DNA from: Streptomyces echinatus
GTDB taxonomy: Bacteria; Actinomycetota; Actinomycetes; Streptomycetales; Streptomycetaceae
Length of the DNA: 64,000 nt
Direction of reading: 5' to 3'
NCBI RefSeq assembly: GCF_014203595.1
Contig: NZ_JACHJK010000010.1
Coordinates: 124,001-188,000 of the forward strand
In this document: one piece after another, positions 7,998 to 16,220 of the stretch
Numbering within the stretch: the first letter of the stretch is position 1
Layout of the letters: the number at the start of each line of letters is the position of its first letter
Made by a program: the position numbers and the translations under genes
Notes under the pieces: generated by a model
Database searches by the model: none
Told to the model about the DNA's origin: nothing
Seen by the model: only the letters and a program-made list of their open reading frames with translations

Positions 7998-9022
7998 CGG
8001 GCGCCTTCCGTGGCCCAGGAGTCGAGGCCGAGCAGTCTGCGCCCCAGGTCGGTGAGTTCGGCGGGGCCGTAGCGGAGGGCTTCCGGTTCGCGGGCGTCGC
8101 CGAGCAGCGTGCCGTTCCAGTCGGGGGTGGCGAGGGTGCGCCAGGAGTCCACGCGGGAGTCGCGCAGGGCCGTGTGCTCCTCCAGCGCGGGCATCATCGA
8201 CAGGTACTGGACGGCTCGGACAGCGTTGTCGGAGAGGTTCGGTGCCACGCCGTGGGCGAGCAGCCCGTTGAAGATCAGCAGGTCGCCGGCCTGCAGGTCG
8301 GGGCGGACCACCGGGAACTCGGCGCGGTCGGTGTTCGGGCGGACCGGGTCGCGGCCGGGCGGCTGGGCGACGCGCCACTCCTCCAGGCGGCGGAACAGCT
8401 CCGGGGCGCACTGGAAGCCGCCGAGTTCGGGCCGGGTGTCGTTGAGGGCGATGATGCCCTGGACGCGCTGCGGCAGCACGGCGAGGGTGGTGTCGACGTC
8501 CCAGTGCAGTTCGATGTCGAAGCCCTCGTCGGTGGGCTCGATCAGGGAGCGCGAACGGGTGTGCCGGTTGGGCGGGTTGAGGTTGAGCCGGTCCAGGGTG
8601 ACCCACAGCTCCGGGCTGTCCCACACGTCCACGAAGGCGTCGTAGACCCGTCGGCTCTGCCGGCTGTCCCAGATGAACTGGTGGTGGTAGGCCTCGACGA
8701 AGCCGTATATGTAGAGGTGCCGGTCGAGTTCGGAGCGGAACGCGGGCTCCTCGTACCAGGTGCCGGGGCGGTCGGGGTCGAGTCCCTGGAACCGCCAGGC
8801 GAAGTCCAGCAGGGCCTTGGCCTCGCCGGGGGTGACGGCCTCGCGTACGACGACGTAGCCGTAGGTCTGCCAGAAGGCGAAGTCCTCCTCGGACAGCACG
8901 CGCAGCGGCTCGGTCTTGCGCAGGTCGCGCAGGGGGGTCGGGGCGAGGTAGGTCTCGCCGTCGGCGCTGAAGTAGGGGCGGCCGGTCGCCGCTCGGTGGA
9001 GGTAGGGGGCGGGCTCGGGCAT
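7994..9022 (-). CDS. Phytanoyl-CoA dioxygenase (PhyH)-family Fe/2OG oxygenase
   Basis: A 342-residue PhyH-family protein and first gene of the five-gene operon. Metal ligands are visible as HWD in ELHWDVDTT and a distal His in GLLAHGVAPN, about 90 residues later. The ATG at 9022 is preceded by GGAG 7 bases upstream, so the longer frame to 9091 is not needed. PhyH enzymes outside peroxisomes usually hydroxylate amino acids or secondary metabolites. In this operon it could hydroxylate an amino acid before or after decarboxylation. Confidence 0.8.
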   Translation of the reverse strand: MPEPAPYLHRAATGRPYFSADGETYLAPTPLRDLRKTEPLRVLSEEDFAFWQTYGYVVVREAVTPGEAKALLDFAWRFQGLDPDRPGTWYEEPAFRSELDRHLYIYGFVEAYHHQFIWDSRQSRRVYDAFVDVWDSPELWVTLDRLNLNPPNRHTRSRSLIEPTDEGFDIELHWDVDTTLAVLPQRVQGIIALNDTRPELGGFQCAPELFRRLEEWRVAQPPGRDPVRPNTDRAEFPVVRPDLQAGDLLIFNGLLAHGVAPNLSDNAVRAVQYLSMMPALEEHTALRDSRVDSWRTLATPDWNGTLLGDAREPEALRYGPAELTDLGRRLLGLDSWATEGAR

Positions 9023-9142
9023 GCGTTCACTCCGGGGTTGGTCGGGACGACAACACCTTGGGGTCGGACGTGAGACATGTGCCGGTGGCAAGCGGCGGGG
9101 CGCGAGAAAGGGCCACCGGGTTCCGCGGGAGGCAAGGAGTAC

Positions 9143-9170
9143 GGCCGCCCGCGGGCAGGCGCGGGCGGCC
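9143..9170 (-). terminator. Hairpin downstream of dasD
   Basis: An 11-bp perfect GC stem with a 6-base loop, 12 bp past the dasD stop, ends the das operon before the phyH operon. The phyH promoter must lie in the remaining 120 bp (9023-9142), where I see no clear consensus. Confidence 0.7.
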
Positions 9171-9181
9171 GGGTGGGTGGG

Positions 9182-10705
9182 TCAGCCGGCGAGGACGGCC
9201 TCGGCCGCCGCCACCCCGCAGACGCGGGCGGCGCCGTAGGTGGCGATGTGCAGGGCGCCGCGCGGGGCGGCCTGCGGCAGGCCCATCTCCACGACGACGG
9301 TGTCGGGGCGGGCGGCCAGCAGGGTGTCGAGCCCGGAGCGCATCCAGTCGTGCCGGTGTTCGTCGCGGACCACCGCGACGATCCGGCGTCCGCCGGCCGC
9401 GGCGAGGACGGCGGCACCGGCGTCGTCGCCGGTGAAGGAGCCGGAGCCGGTGCCGGGCAGCAGCCGCTCCAGTTCGGCGGCGACGCCCCACGGGGTCTGG
9501 TCGCCGACGGCGATGTTGGGGGCCGGGTTGAACTGGGCGACGTAGACGGGTCCGGTGACCGCGGCGGCGGCGCCGGCCCGGGTCACGGTCAGCGCGCGGC
9601 GGGCCGCGGCCAGACCGACCTCCGGGTCGGGCTCGGTCTTCTCCGCGTGACCGCGGGACGCGGCGGTCCAGGCGGCGAGATCGCGCACCCGGGCGGCCGC
9701 GTCGGCGAGCCGCTCCTCGGGGAGTTCACCGGAGCGTACGGCGGTCACGAGGGCGTCCCTGAGGCTCAGCACGGTCTTCTCGTCGCACAGCCCGCCGCCC
9801 ACGCAGATGGCGTCGGCGCCGGCCGCGATCGCGAGGACCACACCGTGCTCCAGGCCGTACGGGCCGGCGATGGCCCGCATCTCCATGCCGTCGGTGACGA
9901 TCAGGCCCTGGTAGCCGAGTTCGCCGCGCAGCAGTTCGGTGAGGATGCGCCGGGACAGGGTGCCGGGGCGGTCCGGGTCCAGGGCCGGGACGAGGATGTG
10001 GGCGCTCATGATCGCCCGGGTGCCGGCGGCGATCGCCGCGCGGAACGGGGGCAGTTCGCGCTCGTGGAGGGTGTCGGCGTCGACGTCGATCCGGGGGACG
10101 GCGTGGTGGGAGTCGACGTTGGTGTCGCCGTGTCCGGGGAAGTGCTTGGTGCAGGCGGCGACGCCGGTGGACTGCAGGCCCTCGACCCAGGCGGCGGTGT
10201 GCCGGGCCACCAGGCCGGGGCTCGCGCCGAAGGAGCGGACGCCGATGACGGGGTTGTCGGGGTTGGCGTTGACGTCGGCGGAGGGCGCCCAGTCGAAGTT
10301 GACGCCGCAGGCGGCCAGGCGGCGGCCGAGCTCGCGGGCGACGGCCCGGGTGAGGCCGGGGTCGTCGACGGCGCCGAGGGCGTGGTTGCCGGGGAAGGAG
10401 GAGCCGGTGCGCACGTCGAGGCGGGTGACGTCGCCGCTCTCCTCGTCGATGGCGACCAGCAGGTCGTCCTGTTCGGCCCGCAACTGGGCGGTGAGGGCGG
10501 TGACCTGGGCCTCGCTGACGACGTTGCGGCCGAACAGGGCGACGGAGGCGAGGCCCTCGCCGATGCGGCGGCGCACCCAGTCGGGGGCGGTGGTGCCGTC
10601 GAATCCCGGCTGCAGCACCGCCAGGGCATCACGGGTGAGGGTGTCGCCCGCGGCGGAGCCGCTGCCCGATGCGGTGGTGGCGATGGTGGTCATCGGCGGG
10701 GTCAT
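9182..10705 (-). CDS. dasD: Beta-N-acetylhexosaminidase, glycoside hydrolase family 3 (DasD)
   Basis: A 507-residue GH3 enzyme of the NagZ branch. The signature KHFPGHGDTNVDSHH near residue 175 holds the His/Asp acid-base dyad, and TDGMEM carries the Asp nucleophile. It has no signal peptide, so it acts in the cytoplasm on imported N-acetylglucosamine oligomers such as chitobiose. The ATG at 10705 overlaps the dasC stop (ATGA); an in-frame ATG at 10693 is an alternative. Position at the end of dasABC and family membership match dasD in S. coelicolor. A hairpin follows. Confidence 0.9.
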   Translation of the reverse strand: MTPPMTTIATTASGSGSAAGDTLTRDALAVLQPGFDGTTAPDWVRRRIGEGLASVALFGRNVVSEAQVTALTAQLRAEQDDLLVAIDEESGDVTRLDVRTGSSFPGNHALGAVDDPGLTRAVARELGRRLAACGVNFDWAPSADVNANPDNPVIGVRSFGASPGLVARHTAAWVEGLQSTGVAACTKHFPGHGDTNVDSHHAVPRIDVDADTLHERELPPFRAAIAAGTRAIMSAHILVPALDPDRPGTLSRRILTELLRGELGYQGLIVTDGMEMRAIAGPYGLEHGVVLAIAAGADAICVGGGLCDEKTVLSLRDALVTAVRSGELPEERLADAAARVRDLAAWTAASRGHAEKTEPDPEVGLAAARRALTVTRAGAAAAVTGPVYVAQFNPAPNIAVGDQTPWGVAAELERLLPGTGSGSFTGDDAGAAVLAAAGGRRIVAVVRDEHRHDWMRSGLDTLLAARPDTVVVEMGLPQAAPRGALHIATYGAARVCGVAAAEAVLAG

Positions 10706-11532
10706 CCCTTCACGGCGCCGTCGGTCAGACCGCTGACAGCCTTGCGTTGCAGGAAGATGAAGAGGATCAGGATGGGCAGCGCGAACAGGGACGAGGCGGC
10801 CATCGTGGCGCCCCAGTCGTCGCCGAAGGCGGTCTGGAACTGGGACAGCCACAGCGGCAGGGTCTGCTTCTCGACGTCCTTGTTGAGGATCAGGACGAGC
10901 GGGAACTCGTTCCAGGCGGTGATGAACCCGAACAGGGAGGTCGCCATCAGGCCGGGGGCCAGCAGCGGGAAGATGACCCGGACGAAGGCCTGGGTGCGGG
11001 TGCAGCCGTCGACCATCGCCGACTCCTCCAGCTCCTTCGGCACGGCGGCCACATAGCCGCGCAGCGTCAGGACGGTCAGCGGGAGCACCATCACCGTGTA
11101 GAAGACGGTGAGCGGGACCAGGCTGTTCAGCATGTCGTTGTCACGGACGATCATGTAGATGGCGATGATCATGACCTCCCAGGGGGCCATCTGCGCCAGC
11201 ATGAAGGTCACGATGAGCCCGCGCCGGCCCCGGAACCGCATCCGGGCGAGCGCGAAGGCCGCGAACAGGGCGATGACGAGCGAGAAGACGACCGACAGGA
11301 CCGTGACGGTGACGGAGTTGAGGACGAGCGTCCAGAAGTGGTCGGCGTCGACCGCCTTCTTGAAGTGGTCGAAGGTGACGTCCGTCGGGAACCACACCGG
11401 GTTCTCGGAGATGATGTCGCCGGTCGGCTTGAAGGCCGTCGCGAACATCCAGTAGACGGGGAACGCGAAACCGACGAAGAGGACGACGGCGGTCGCGTTG
11501 GGCCAGATACGGCCGAAGAGCGAGCGCTTCAC
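10702..11532 (-). CDS. dasC: ABC transporter permease DasC
   Basis: A 276-residue MalG-type inner-membrane permease with six hydrophobic segments. The EAA loop is EESAMVDGCTRTQAFVRVIFPL, which contacts the shared ATPase, probably MsiK encoded elsewhere because no ATP-binding subunit is present here. The GTG start overlaps the dasB stop by 4 bases. With DasA and DasB it forms the chitobiose/N-acetylglucosamine importer. Confidence 0.92.
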   Translation of the reverse strand: MKRSLFGRIWPNATAVVLFVGFAFPVYWMFATAFKPTGDIISENPVWFPTDVTFDHFKKAVDADHFWTLVLNSVTVTVLSVVFSLVIALFAAFALARMRFRGRRGLIVTFMLAQMAPWEVMIIAIYMIVRDNDMLNSLVPLTVFYTVMVLPLTVLTLRGYVAAVPKELEESAMVDGCTRTQAFVRVIFPLLAPGLMATSLFGFITAWNEFPLVLILNKDVEKQTLPLWLSQFQTAFGDDWGATMAASSLFALPILILFIFLQRKAVSGLTDGAVKG

Positions 11533-12524
11533 AGCTCGTCCTCCTCTTGCTTGAGCGCCATGCGCAGGTAGTACGCGGTGATGACGAGCAGGACCAGGAT
11601 GGTCAGGAAGGAGATCGCCGCGCCGACCCCGAAGTGCTGGTTGCCGACGCCCTCGACGAAGGCGTAGATCGGCAGGGTCTCGGTGAGGCGGTCGGGGCCG
11701 CCCTCGTTGATGGCGAAGATCTGGGTGAACGACTTGAAGATCCAGATGACCTCCAGGAACGTCGTGGCGTACAGGAAGGGCCGCAGGAAGGGCAGGGTCA
11801 CCGAGGTGAAGCTCTTCCAGGCGCCGGCGCCGTCCAGGGACGCGGCCTCGTACAGTTCCCTGGGGATCGTGGTGGTGGCGGCGTACAGGTTGATCGCCAC
11901 GAACGGGACCGACCCCCACACGAGCAGCAGGAGGACCACGGCGAACGTGGAGAACTGGCTGCTGAGCCAGTTGTGGTCGGCCATGGAGTGCCAGCCGAGC
12001 CTGTCCAGCGTCCAGTTGACGACGCCGAAGCGCTGGGCGAACAGCCACTGGTAGACGGTGGTGGCGGCGACGGGGGGCATCGCCCAGGCCAGGACGAGGC
12101 CCACCAGGAGCAGCAGCCGCATCCGCTTGCCGAGCCGGGCCAGCAGCAGTCCGGTCAGGGTGCCGAGCACCATGATGAGGACGACGTTGGCGGCGGTGAA
12201 GAGGACGGAGCGCTCGACGACGTGCCAGAACTCCGCCTCGGACAGCACATCCCGGTAGTTGTCGAAGCCGTTCCACTCGGTGAGGTGCTGGATGAGCTGC
12301 CGCGGGTTGAGGTTCTGGAACGACAGCATGCCGTTCTTGACCAGGGGCCAGCCGAGGAAGACCACGGTGGCCAGCAGCGCGGGCAGCAGGAGCAGGTAGG
12401 GGGCGGCGGCCCCGCGGCGGGACGGGGTGCCGGGGGCGGGGGTCTCACCCCGCGGCGCCGGTACCCGGGCCTTGCGGACAGCGGGCCCCCCGGCCGTGTC
12501 CGTGCCTTCGGTCTGCACTGACAT
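11529..12524 (-). CDS. dasB: ABC transporter permease DasB
   Basis: A 331-residue MalF-type permease. It has an N-terminal disordered cytoplasmic stretch of about 45 residues rich in Pro, Gly and Ala, then six membrane helices and the EAA loop YEAASLDGAGAWKSFTSVTLPF. The chosen ATG (12524) begins MSVQTEG and is in frame; the longer frame to 12584 would run into the intercistronic hairpin. It pairs with DasC. Confidence 0.92.
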   Translation of the reverse strand: MSVQTEGTDTAGGPAVRKARVPAPRGETPAPGTPSRRGAAAPYLLLLPALLATVVFLGWPLVKNGMLSFQNLNPRQLIQHLTEWNGFDNYRDVLSEAEFWHVVERSVLFTAANVVLIMVLGTLTGLLLARLGKRMRLLLLVGLVLAWAMPPVAATTVYQWLFAQRFGVVNWTLDRLGWHSMADHNWLSSQFSTFAVVLLLLVWGSVPFVAINLYAATTTIPRELYEAASLDGAGAWKSFTSVTLPFLRPFLYATTFLEVIWIFKSFTQIFAINEGGPDRLTETLPIYAFVEGVGNQHFGVGAAISFLTILVLLVITAYYLRMALKQEEDEL

Positions 12525-12587
12525 GAGTTGCCATCTCTCCCGTGGCCGTACGAACTCCATGTGCCGGGCGTGCGTGCGGCGCATGGA

Positions 12588-12618
12588 GCCGGGGGCGCGT
12601 CGTGACGGCGCCCCCGGC
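12588..12618 (-). terminator. Intercistronic hairpin between dasA and dasB
   Basis: An 11-bp perfect GC stem with a 9-base loop, 7 bases after the dasA stop and about 64 bases before dasB. This position is typical of hairpins that stabilise or partly terminate the binding-protein message so that the lipoprotein is made in excess over the permeases. Confidence 0.7.
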
Positions 12619-12624
12619 GGGTGA

Positions 12625-13905
12625 TCAGTTCTCCTGGGCCAGGCGCTTGTTGATCTCGGCCTCGACCTGCTTGGCGGCGTCCGCCGGGGACTTGCCGTTC
12701 AGCACGGCCGTCATGTAGGCCTTGATCGGGTTCGGGGTGTTCTCCACCGCGCCCCACTCGGGGATCAGCGGGGTGGTGCCGCCGACCGCGGCCCCCGGGG
12801 CGATGGCCTCGGCGACGGCGTTGCCCTTGAGGTTGCTCTCCAGGGCCTTCTTGTTCGGGATGACGCCGTTGAGCTTGGCCAGTTCGCCCTCGTACTGGTC
12901 GGACAGGGCGATCTTCAGGAACTCCTTGGCCAGGGCCTGCTTCTTGCTGCCCTGCGCGACGGCGAGGTTGGAGCCGCCGAGGAAGACGCTCTCGGGCTTG
13001 GCCGCGGTCTCGCCGGGGATGGGGAAGTAGCCCAGGTCCTTCTCGATGGCCTTGTTGGCGGTGACGGCCGTGCCGGCCTCCCAGCCCATGCCGATGAAGG
13101 CGCCGGTCTTGCCCTTGGCGAAGACCTCGGCCTGCTGCGGGTTGGCCTCGTCCTTGTCCTTGGGGGCCTTGGAGTAGGACTGGAACTTCTTGTAGACCTC
13201 CATGGCCTTGGCGACCTTCGCGTCACCGAGGTTGGAGACGTACTTGTCGCCCTCCTTCTTCACCAGGTCGCCGCCCTGGCCGATGATCATGCCGTCGAAG
13301 AGGTACCAGTTCTGGCCCGGCAGGTAGAGCGGCTCCGCGTCGGTCTTCTTGCCGATGGTCTCCAGGTCCTTGAAGAACTCGTCCCGGGTCTTCGGGATGT
13401 CCTTGATGCCGGCCTTGGCCCAGATCTTCTTGTTGTAGATGACCACACGGCTGGTGAAGTACCAGGGCGCGGCGTACTGCTTGCCGTCGTAGACGGAGGA
13501 CTGCGAGACGGACGGCGTCCAGTCGGCGCCGATCTCGCTCTTCAGGTCGCTCAGGTCGGCGAGGCCGCCGGTGACCGCGTAGGCCGGGGTCTGGGTGTTG
13601 CCGACCTCCAGCACGTCCGGCGGGTTGGACTCGGAGAGGGCGGTGGTGATCTTCTGCTGGATCCCGTCCCACTTCTGCGTCTCGAACTTCAGCTTGGCGC
13701 CGGTCTTCTTCTCGAACGCGGCCGTGACGTCCTTGACCCACTGGTCCGGCGTGGAGCCGTCCATCGCCCAGACCGTCAGGGTCTGACCCTTGAAGCTGTC
13801 CGGTCCCGCGTTCTTGCCGCTGTCGTCGCCGTCGTCCCCGCCGCACGCCGACACGGAGACCATCATGCCCGCGATCACGATCGCGGCCGCAAGCTTGCGC
13901 TTCAC
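12625..13905 (-). CDS. dasA: Chitobiose/GlcNAc-binding lipoprotein DasA
   Basis: A 426-residue extracellular solute-binding protein, family 1. The signal sequence KRKLAAAIVIAGMM is followed by the lipobox VSAC with the lipidated Cys at residue 21, then the acidic linker GGDDGDDSGKN. The mature part shows the MalE-like TVWAMDGSTPDQW beginning. The GTG start at 13905 has GAGGAGG upstream; the frame to 13998 would cross the operator region and is not used. It is divergent from dasR, with DasR-type operators between. Confidence 0.93.
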   Translation of the reverse strand: MKRKLAAAIVIAGMMVSVSACGGDDGDDSGKNAGPDSFKGQTLTVWAMDGSTPDQWVKDVTAAFEKKTGAKLKFETQKWDGIQQKITTALSESNPPDVLEVGNTQTPAYAVTGGLADLSDLKSEIGADWTPSVSQSSVYDGKQYAAPWYFTSRVVIYNKKIWAKAGIKDIPKTRDEFFKDLETIGKKTDAEPLYLPGQNWYLFDGMIIGQGGDLVKKEGDKYVSNLGDAKVAKAMEVYKKFQSYSKAPKDKDEANPQQAEVFAKGKTGAFIGMGWEAGTAVTANKAIEKDLGYFPIPGETAAKPESVFLGGSNLAVAQGSKKQALAKEFLKIALSDQYEGELAKLNGVIPNKKALESNLKGNAVAEAIAPGAAVGGTTPLIPEWGAVENTPNPIKAYMTAVLNGKSPADAAKQVEAEINKRLAQEN

Positions 13906-13999
13906 GCCACCCTCCTCAGGGATGCCACTAACCCCCCACGCCCTCGGCGGTGACCTGCGTACGACGCTGTTGCACGTAAGGGCTCGGGACCTGGCCACT

Positions 14000-14015
14000 A
14001 ATGGTGTAGACCAGT
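14000..14015. promoter_or_regulatory. dre-like DasR operator 1 (dasA side)
   Basis: AATGGTGTAGACCAGT matches the 16-bp DasR consensus ACTGGTCTAGACCAGT at 14 positions. It lies about 95 bp upstream of the dasA start. DasR binding here would repress dasA until glucosamine-6-phosphate is present. Confidence 0.82.
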
Positions 14016-14024
14016 ACGGTGGAG

Positions 14025-14040
14025 CTTGGCCTAGACCTTT
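14025..14040. promoter_or_regulatory. dre-like DasR operator 2
   Basis: CTTGGCCTAGACCTTT keeps the core TGG.CTAGACC of the DasR site. It lies 25 bp from operator 1 measured start to start, roughly two and a half turns, so tandem binding is possible. Confidence 0.65.
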
Positions 14041-14140
14041 TGGAGTGTCAAGGGTGGTTCGGGAAGCCGGTCCAGGCCGTTACGAGAAAGTCACCGGAGT
14101 GCTCCCGTCCGCATTCCGTCCCATTCGCCCGGTGCGTTCA

Positions 14141-14156
14141 GTTGGACTAGACCATA
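14141..14156. promoter_or_regulatory. dre-like DasR operator 3 (dasR side)
   Basis: GTTGGACTAGACCATA keeps TGG and CTAGACCA of the consensus. It lies 53 bp before the dasR start and probably mediates autoregulation. Confidence 0.72.
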
Positions 14157-14208
14157 GGGCAGTTGGTCGCTATAACGGGAGCCCATCGACACAGCCGGGA
14201 AGGCAGGC

Positions 14209-15024
14209 ATGACCACCGACGTCAGCAGCGCCCAGCCGCACAGGGGGGCGCCCGGCCGCACCGCGCGCGTGCCGAAGTACTACCGGATCAAACAGCAGCT
14301 GCTCTCCATGGCCGAGGCGCTGCAGCCCGGTTCGGCCATGCCCGCGGAACGTCTGCTCGCCGTCCGGTTCGGCACCTCGCGGACCACCGTCCGGCAGGCG
14401 CTCCAGGAACTCGTCGGCGAGGGCCGGCTCGACCGGATCCAGGGCAAGGGCACCTTCGTCGCCCAGCCCAAGCTCTACCGCACGCTGCAACTCACCTCGC
14501 ACACCGAGGACATGCGCGCCCAGGGCCTCTCCCCGGCCTCGCAGATGCTGGACACCGGGGAGATCCCCGCGGACGAGAAGCTGGCGGGGCTGCTGGGCAT
14601 CGGGATCGGCGAGAAGGTACTGCGCATCGAGCGGCTGCGGCTGGCCAGCGGCGACCCGATGGCGATCGAGACGACCCATCTGTCCGTCCGGCGCTTCCCC
14701 GGCCTGCGCCGCTCGCTGGCCACCTGTCCGTCGCTCTACACCGCGCTCGCCGAGGTGTACGGCGTCCATCTCGCCGAGGCCGACGAGACCATCGAGACCT
14801 CGCTGTCCACCCCGCGGGAGGCGCAGTTGCTCGGCACCGACGTGGGGCTGCCGATGCTGTTGCTGTCACGGCACTCGCGGGACGCGGAGGGCACCCCGGT
14901 GGAGTGGGTGCGTTCGGTCTACCGCGGCTCCCGCTACAAGTTCGTCGCCGCCCTGCGCCGGCCGGACGGCCCGGTGGTCCGACGGAGGACGGCTCCGCCG
15001 GACCGGGACGGCATCGGCGCCTGA
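14209..15024 (+). CDS. dasR: GntR/HutC-family regulator DasR
   Basis: A 271-residue HutC-type regulator. The N-terminal winged helix-turn-helix spans about residues 22-90 (VPKYYRIKQQLL, TSRTTVRQALQELV, RIQGKGTFVA), followed by the UTRA effector domain (LQLTSHTEDMRAQGL, IETTHLSVRRFPGLRRSL, VEWVRSVYRGSRYKFVA). The sequence closely resembles the S. coelicolor DasR I know, with a C-terminal extension of about 15 residues. DasR represses aminosugar uptake and chitin genes and links GlcNAc supply to development and antibiotics. It is divergent from dasA. Confidence 0.93.
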   Translation: MTTDVSSAQPHRGAPGRTARVPKYYRIKQQLLSMAEALQPGSAMPAERLLAVRFGTSRTTVRQALQELVGEGRLDRIQGKGTFVAQPKLYRTLQLTSHTEDMRAQGLSPASQMLDTGEIPADEKLAGLLGIGIGEKVLRIERLRLASGDPMAIETTHLSVRRFPGLRRSLATCPSLYTALAEVYGVHLAEADETIETSLSTPREAQLLGTDVGLPMLLLSRHSRDAEGTPVEWVRSVYRGSRYKFVAALRRPDGPVVRRRTAPPDRDGIGA

Positions 15025-15050
15025 ACAGGGGGTGTCCGGGCGGACGCGGC

Positions 15051-15605
15051 TCAGCGGGCGGACTTGCCGCGCACCTTCGCCGGCTTCTCGGCGGCTGCCT
15101 TGCGCGATGCCTTGGCCGGGGTCTTCGGCGACTTCTTGGCCCCTGCCTTCGCCGACGCCTTCGGTGACGCCGGCAACGCGCCGTTCCGGGCGAGCGTGAT
15201 GTCCCGGTCCGTCGCCTCGTGCAGGACCGGCAGCACGAGGATCCCGGAGGGACGCAGTTCCATGAGGGTGGCCTCAACCCGCGCCGCCCCCGACTTCAGC
15301 ACCTCCGGCGTGGCCTTGCCGGAGTTCTCCCAGCGGTGTTCCGCGCCGTCGCAGCGGGCGGTGCTGCCGCCGATGCCGTGCCTCAGACCGGGGTCCGCCT
15401 GGCTGAGCGAGGAGCTGACGAGCACCGGCCCGGTGCCGCCGACGCAGCGGTAGCTGCCGGAGAGCGTCACCGTTCCGTCGGACGCGATCAGGCCGACGGG
15501 GTCGACGGTGATGAGCTCGGAGGGGTCGGCGCCGGCCGGGCCGACGGCGGCGCACACAAGGGCCGCGGCGGCGAGGGCGGTGGCGATGACAGGACGTACG
15601 GGCAT
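15051..15605 (-). CDS. Secreted protein with basic Ala/Lys-rich tail (possibly DUF6299)
   Basis: A 184-residue protein starting at an ATG with GGGAG upstream. The signal peptide RPVIATALAAAALVCAAVGPAGA probably ends near residue 25. The middle part (about residues 27-140) contains two Cys (RCVGG, ARCDG) and looks like a small extracytoplasmic beta domain. The last 45 residues are a lysine/alanine/proline tail with ASPKASAKAGAKKSPKTP-type repeats, expected to be disordered and to bind polyanions. Function is unknown. It is convergent with dasR (26 bp gap) and no terminator stem is evident. Confidence 0.7.
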   Translation of the reverse strand: MPVRPVIATALAAAALVCAAVGPAGADPSELITVDPVGLIASDGTVTLSGSYRCVGGTGPVLVSSSLSQADPGLRHGIGGSTARCDGAEHRWENSGKATPEVLKSGAARVEATLMELRPSGILVLPVLHEATDRDITLARNGALPASPKASAKAGAKKSPKTPAKASRKAAAEKPAKVRGKSAR

Positions 15606-15821
15606 GGGGTGTCTCCCGGTTCCAGGATCGAGGGCCTCCACTGGTACTGGGCGGCCGAGTCGGCAGGCGTGACCGTCACTCCATCGGTGGCGCGTCATGA
15701 CACCGTCCGGTCCTGTCCCGGCAGACGCGCGGCCCCCGCGCCCGCACGGCCCGGGGCCCGCACGGCCCGGGGCCCGACCCGCCCGCGGGCCTGCGGACGC
15801 GGCCGGACCGGCCCCGCGGGT

Positions 15822-16220
15822 CTACGGCAGTACGGCGAACCCGTCCAGCTCCACCAGCGCCCGCTCGTCCCACAGCCGCACGACCTGCACGACGGCCATC
15901 GCGGGATAGTCGCGGCCCGCCGACTCCCGCCAGATGCGGCCCAGTTGCGGCGCGTGGGTGCGGTAGGCGGCGACGTCTGTGGCGTAGACGGTGACCCGGG
16001 CGAGGTCGGCGGGGGTGCCGCCGGCCGCGCGCAGGGCGGTGAGGAGGTTGCCGAGGGCCGTGCCGAACTGCTCGGGCAGCGTGTTCCCGATGATCTTGCC
16101 GTCGGTGTCGAGGGCGGTCTGTCCCGCGAGGAACACCACGCGGGAACCGGACGCCACGACGGCGTGGGAGAAGCCCGTCGGCGGGGACAGCTCCGGCGGG
16201 TTGACGCGTTCGGTGGTCAC
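15822..16220 (-). CDS. RidA/YjgF-family enamine-imine deaminase
   Basis: A 132-residue RidA-like protein. It keeps the family order: FSHAV near the start, VFLAGQTALD, the helix LRAAGGTPADLARVTVYAT, and the conserved Arg in VVRLWDERALVELDGFAV that binds the substrate carboxylate. RidA hydrolyses reactive enamines and imines to ketones. The GTG start overlaps the acyl-CoA dehydrogenase stop by 4 bases, so it is part of this catabolic operon. In a 2-aminobenzoyl-CoA pathway an enamine intermediate needs deamination, which gives it a specific likely role rather than general housekeeping. Confidence 0.8.
   Translation of the reverse strand: MTTERVNPPELSPPTGFSHAVVASGSRVVFLAGQTALDTDGKIIGNTLPEQFGTALGNLLTALRAAGGTPADLARVTVYATDVAAYRTHAPQLGRIWRESAGRDYPAMAVVQVVRLWDERALVELDGFAVLP

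Noticed and set aside
13906..13998. N-terminal extension of DasA
   Set aside because: It would place coding sequence over the promoter region close to the DasR operators; GTG 13905 has a good ribosome site and directly precedes the signal peptide.
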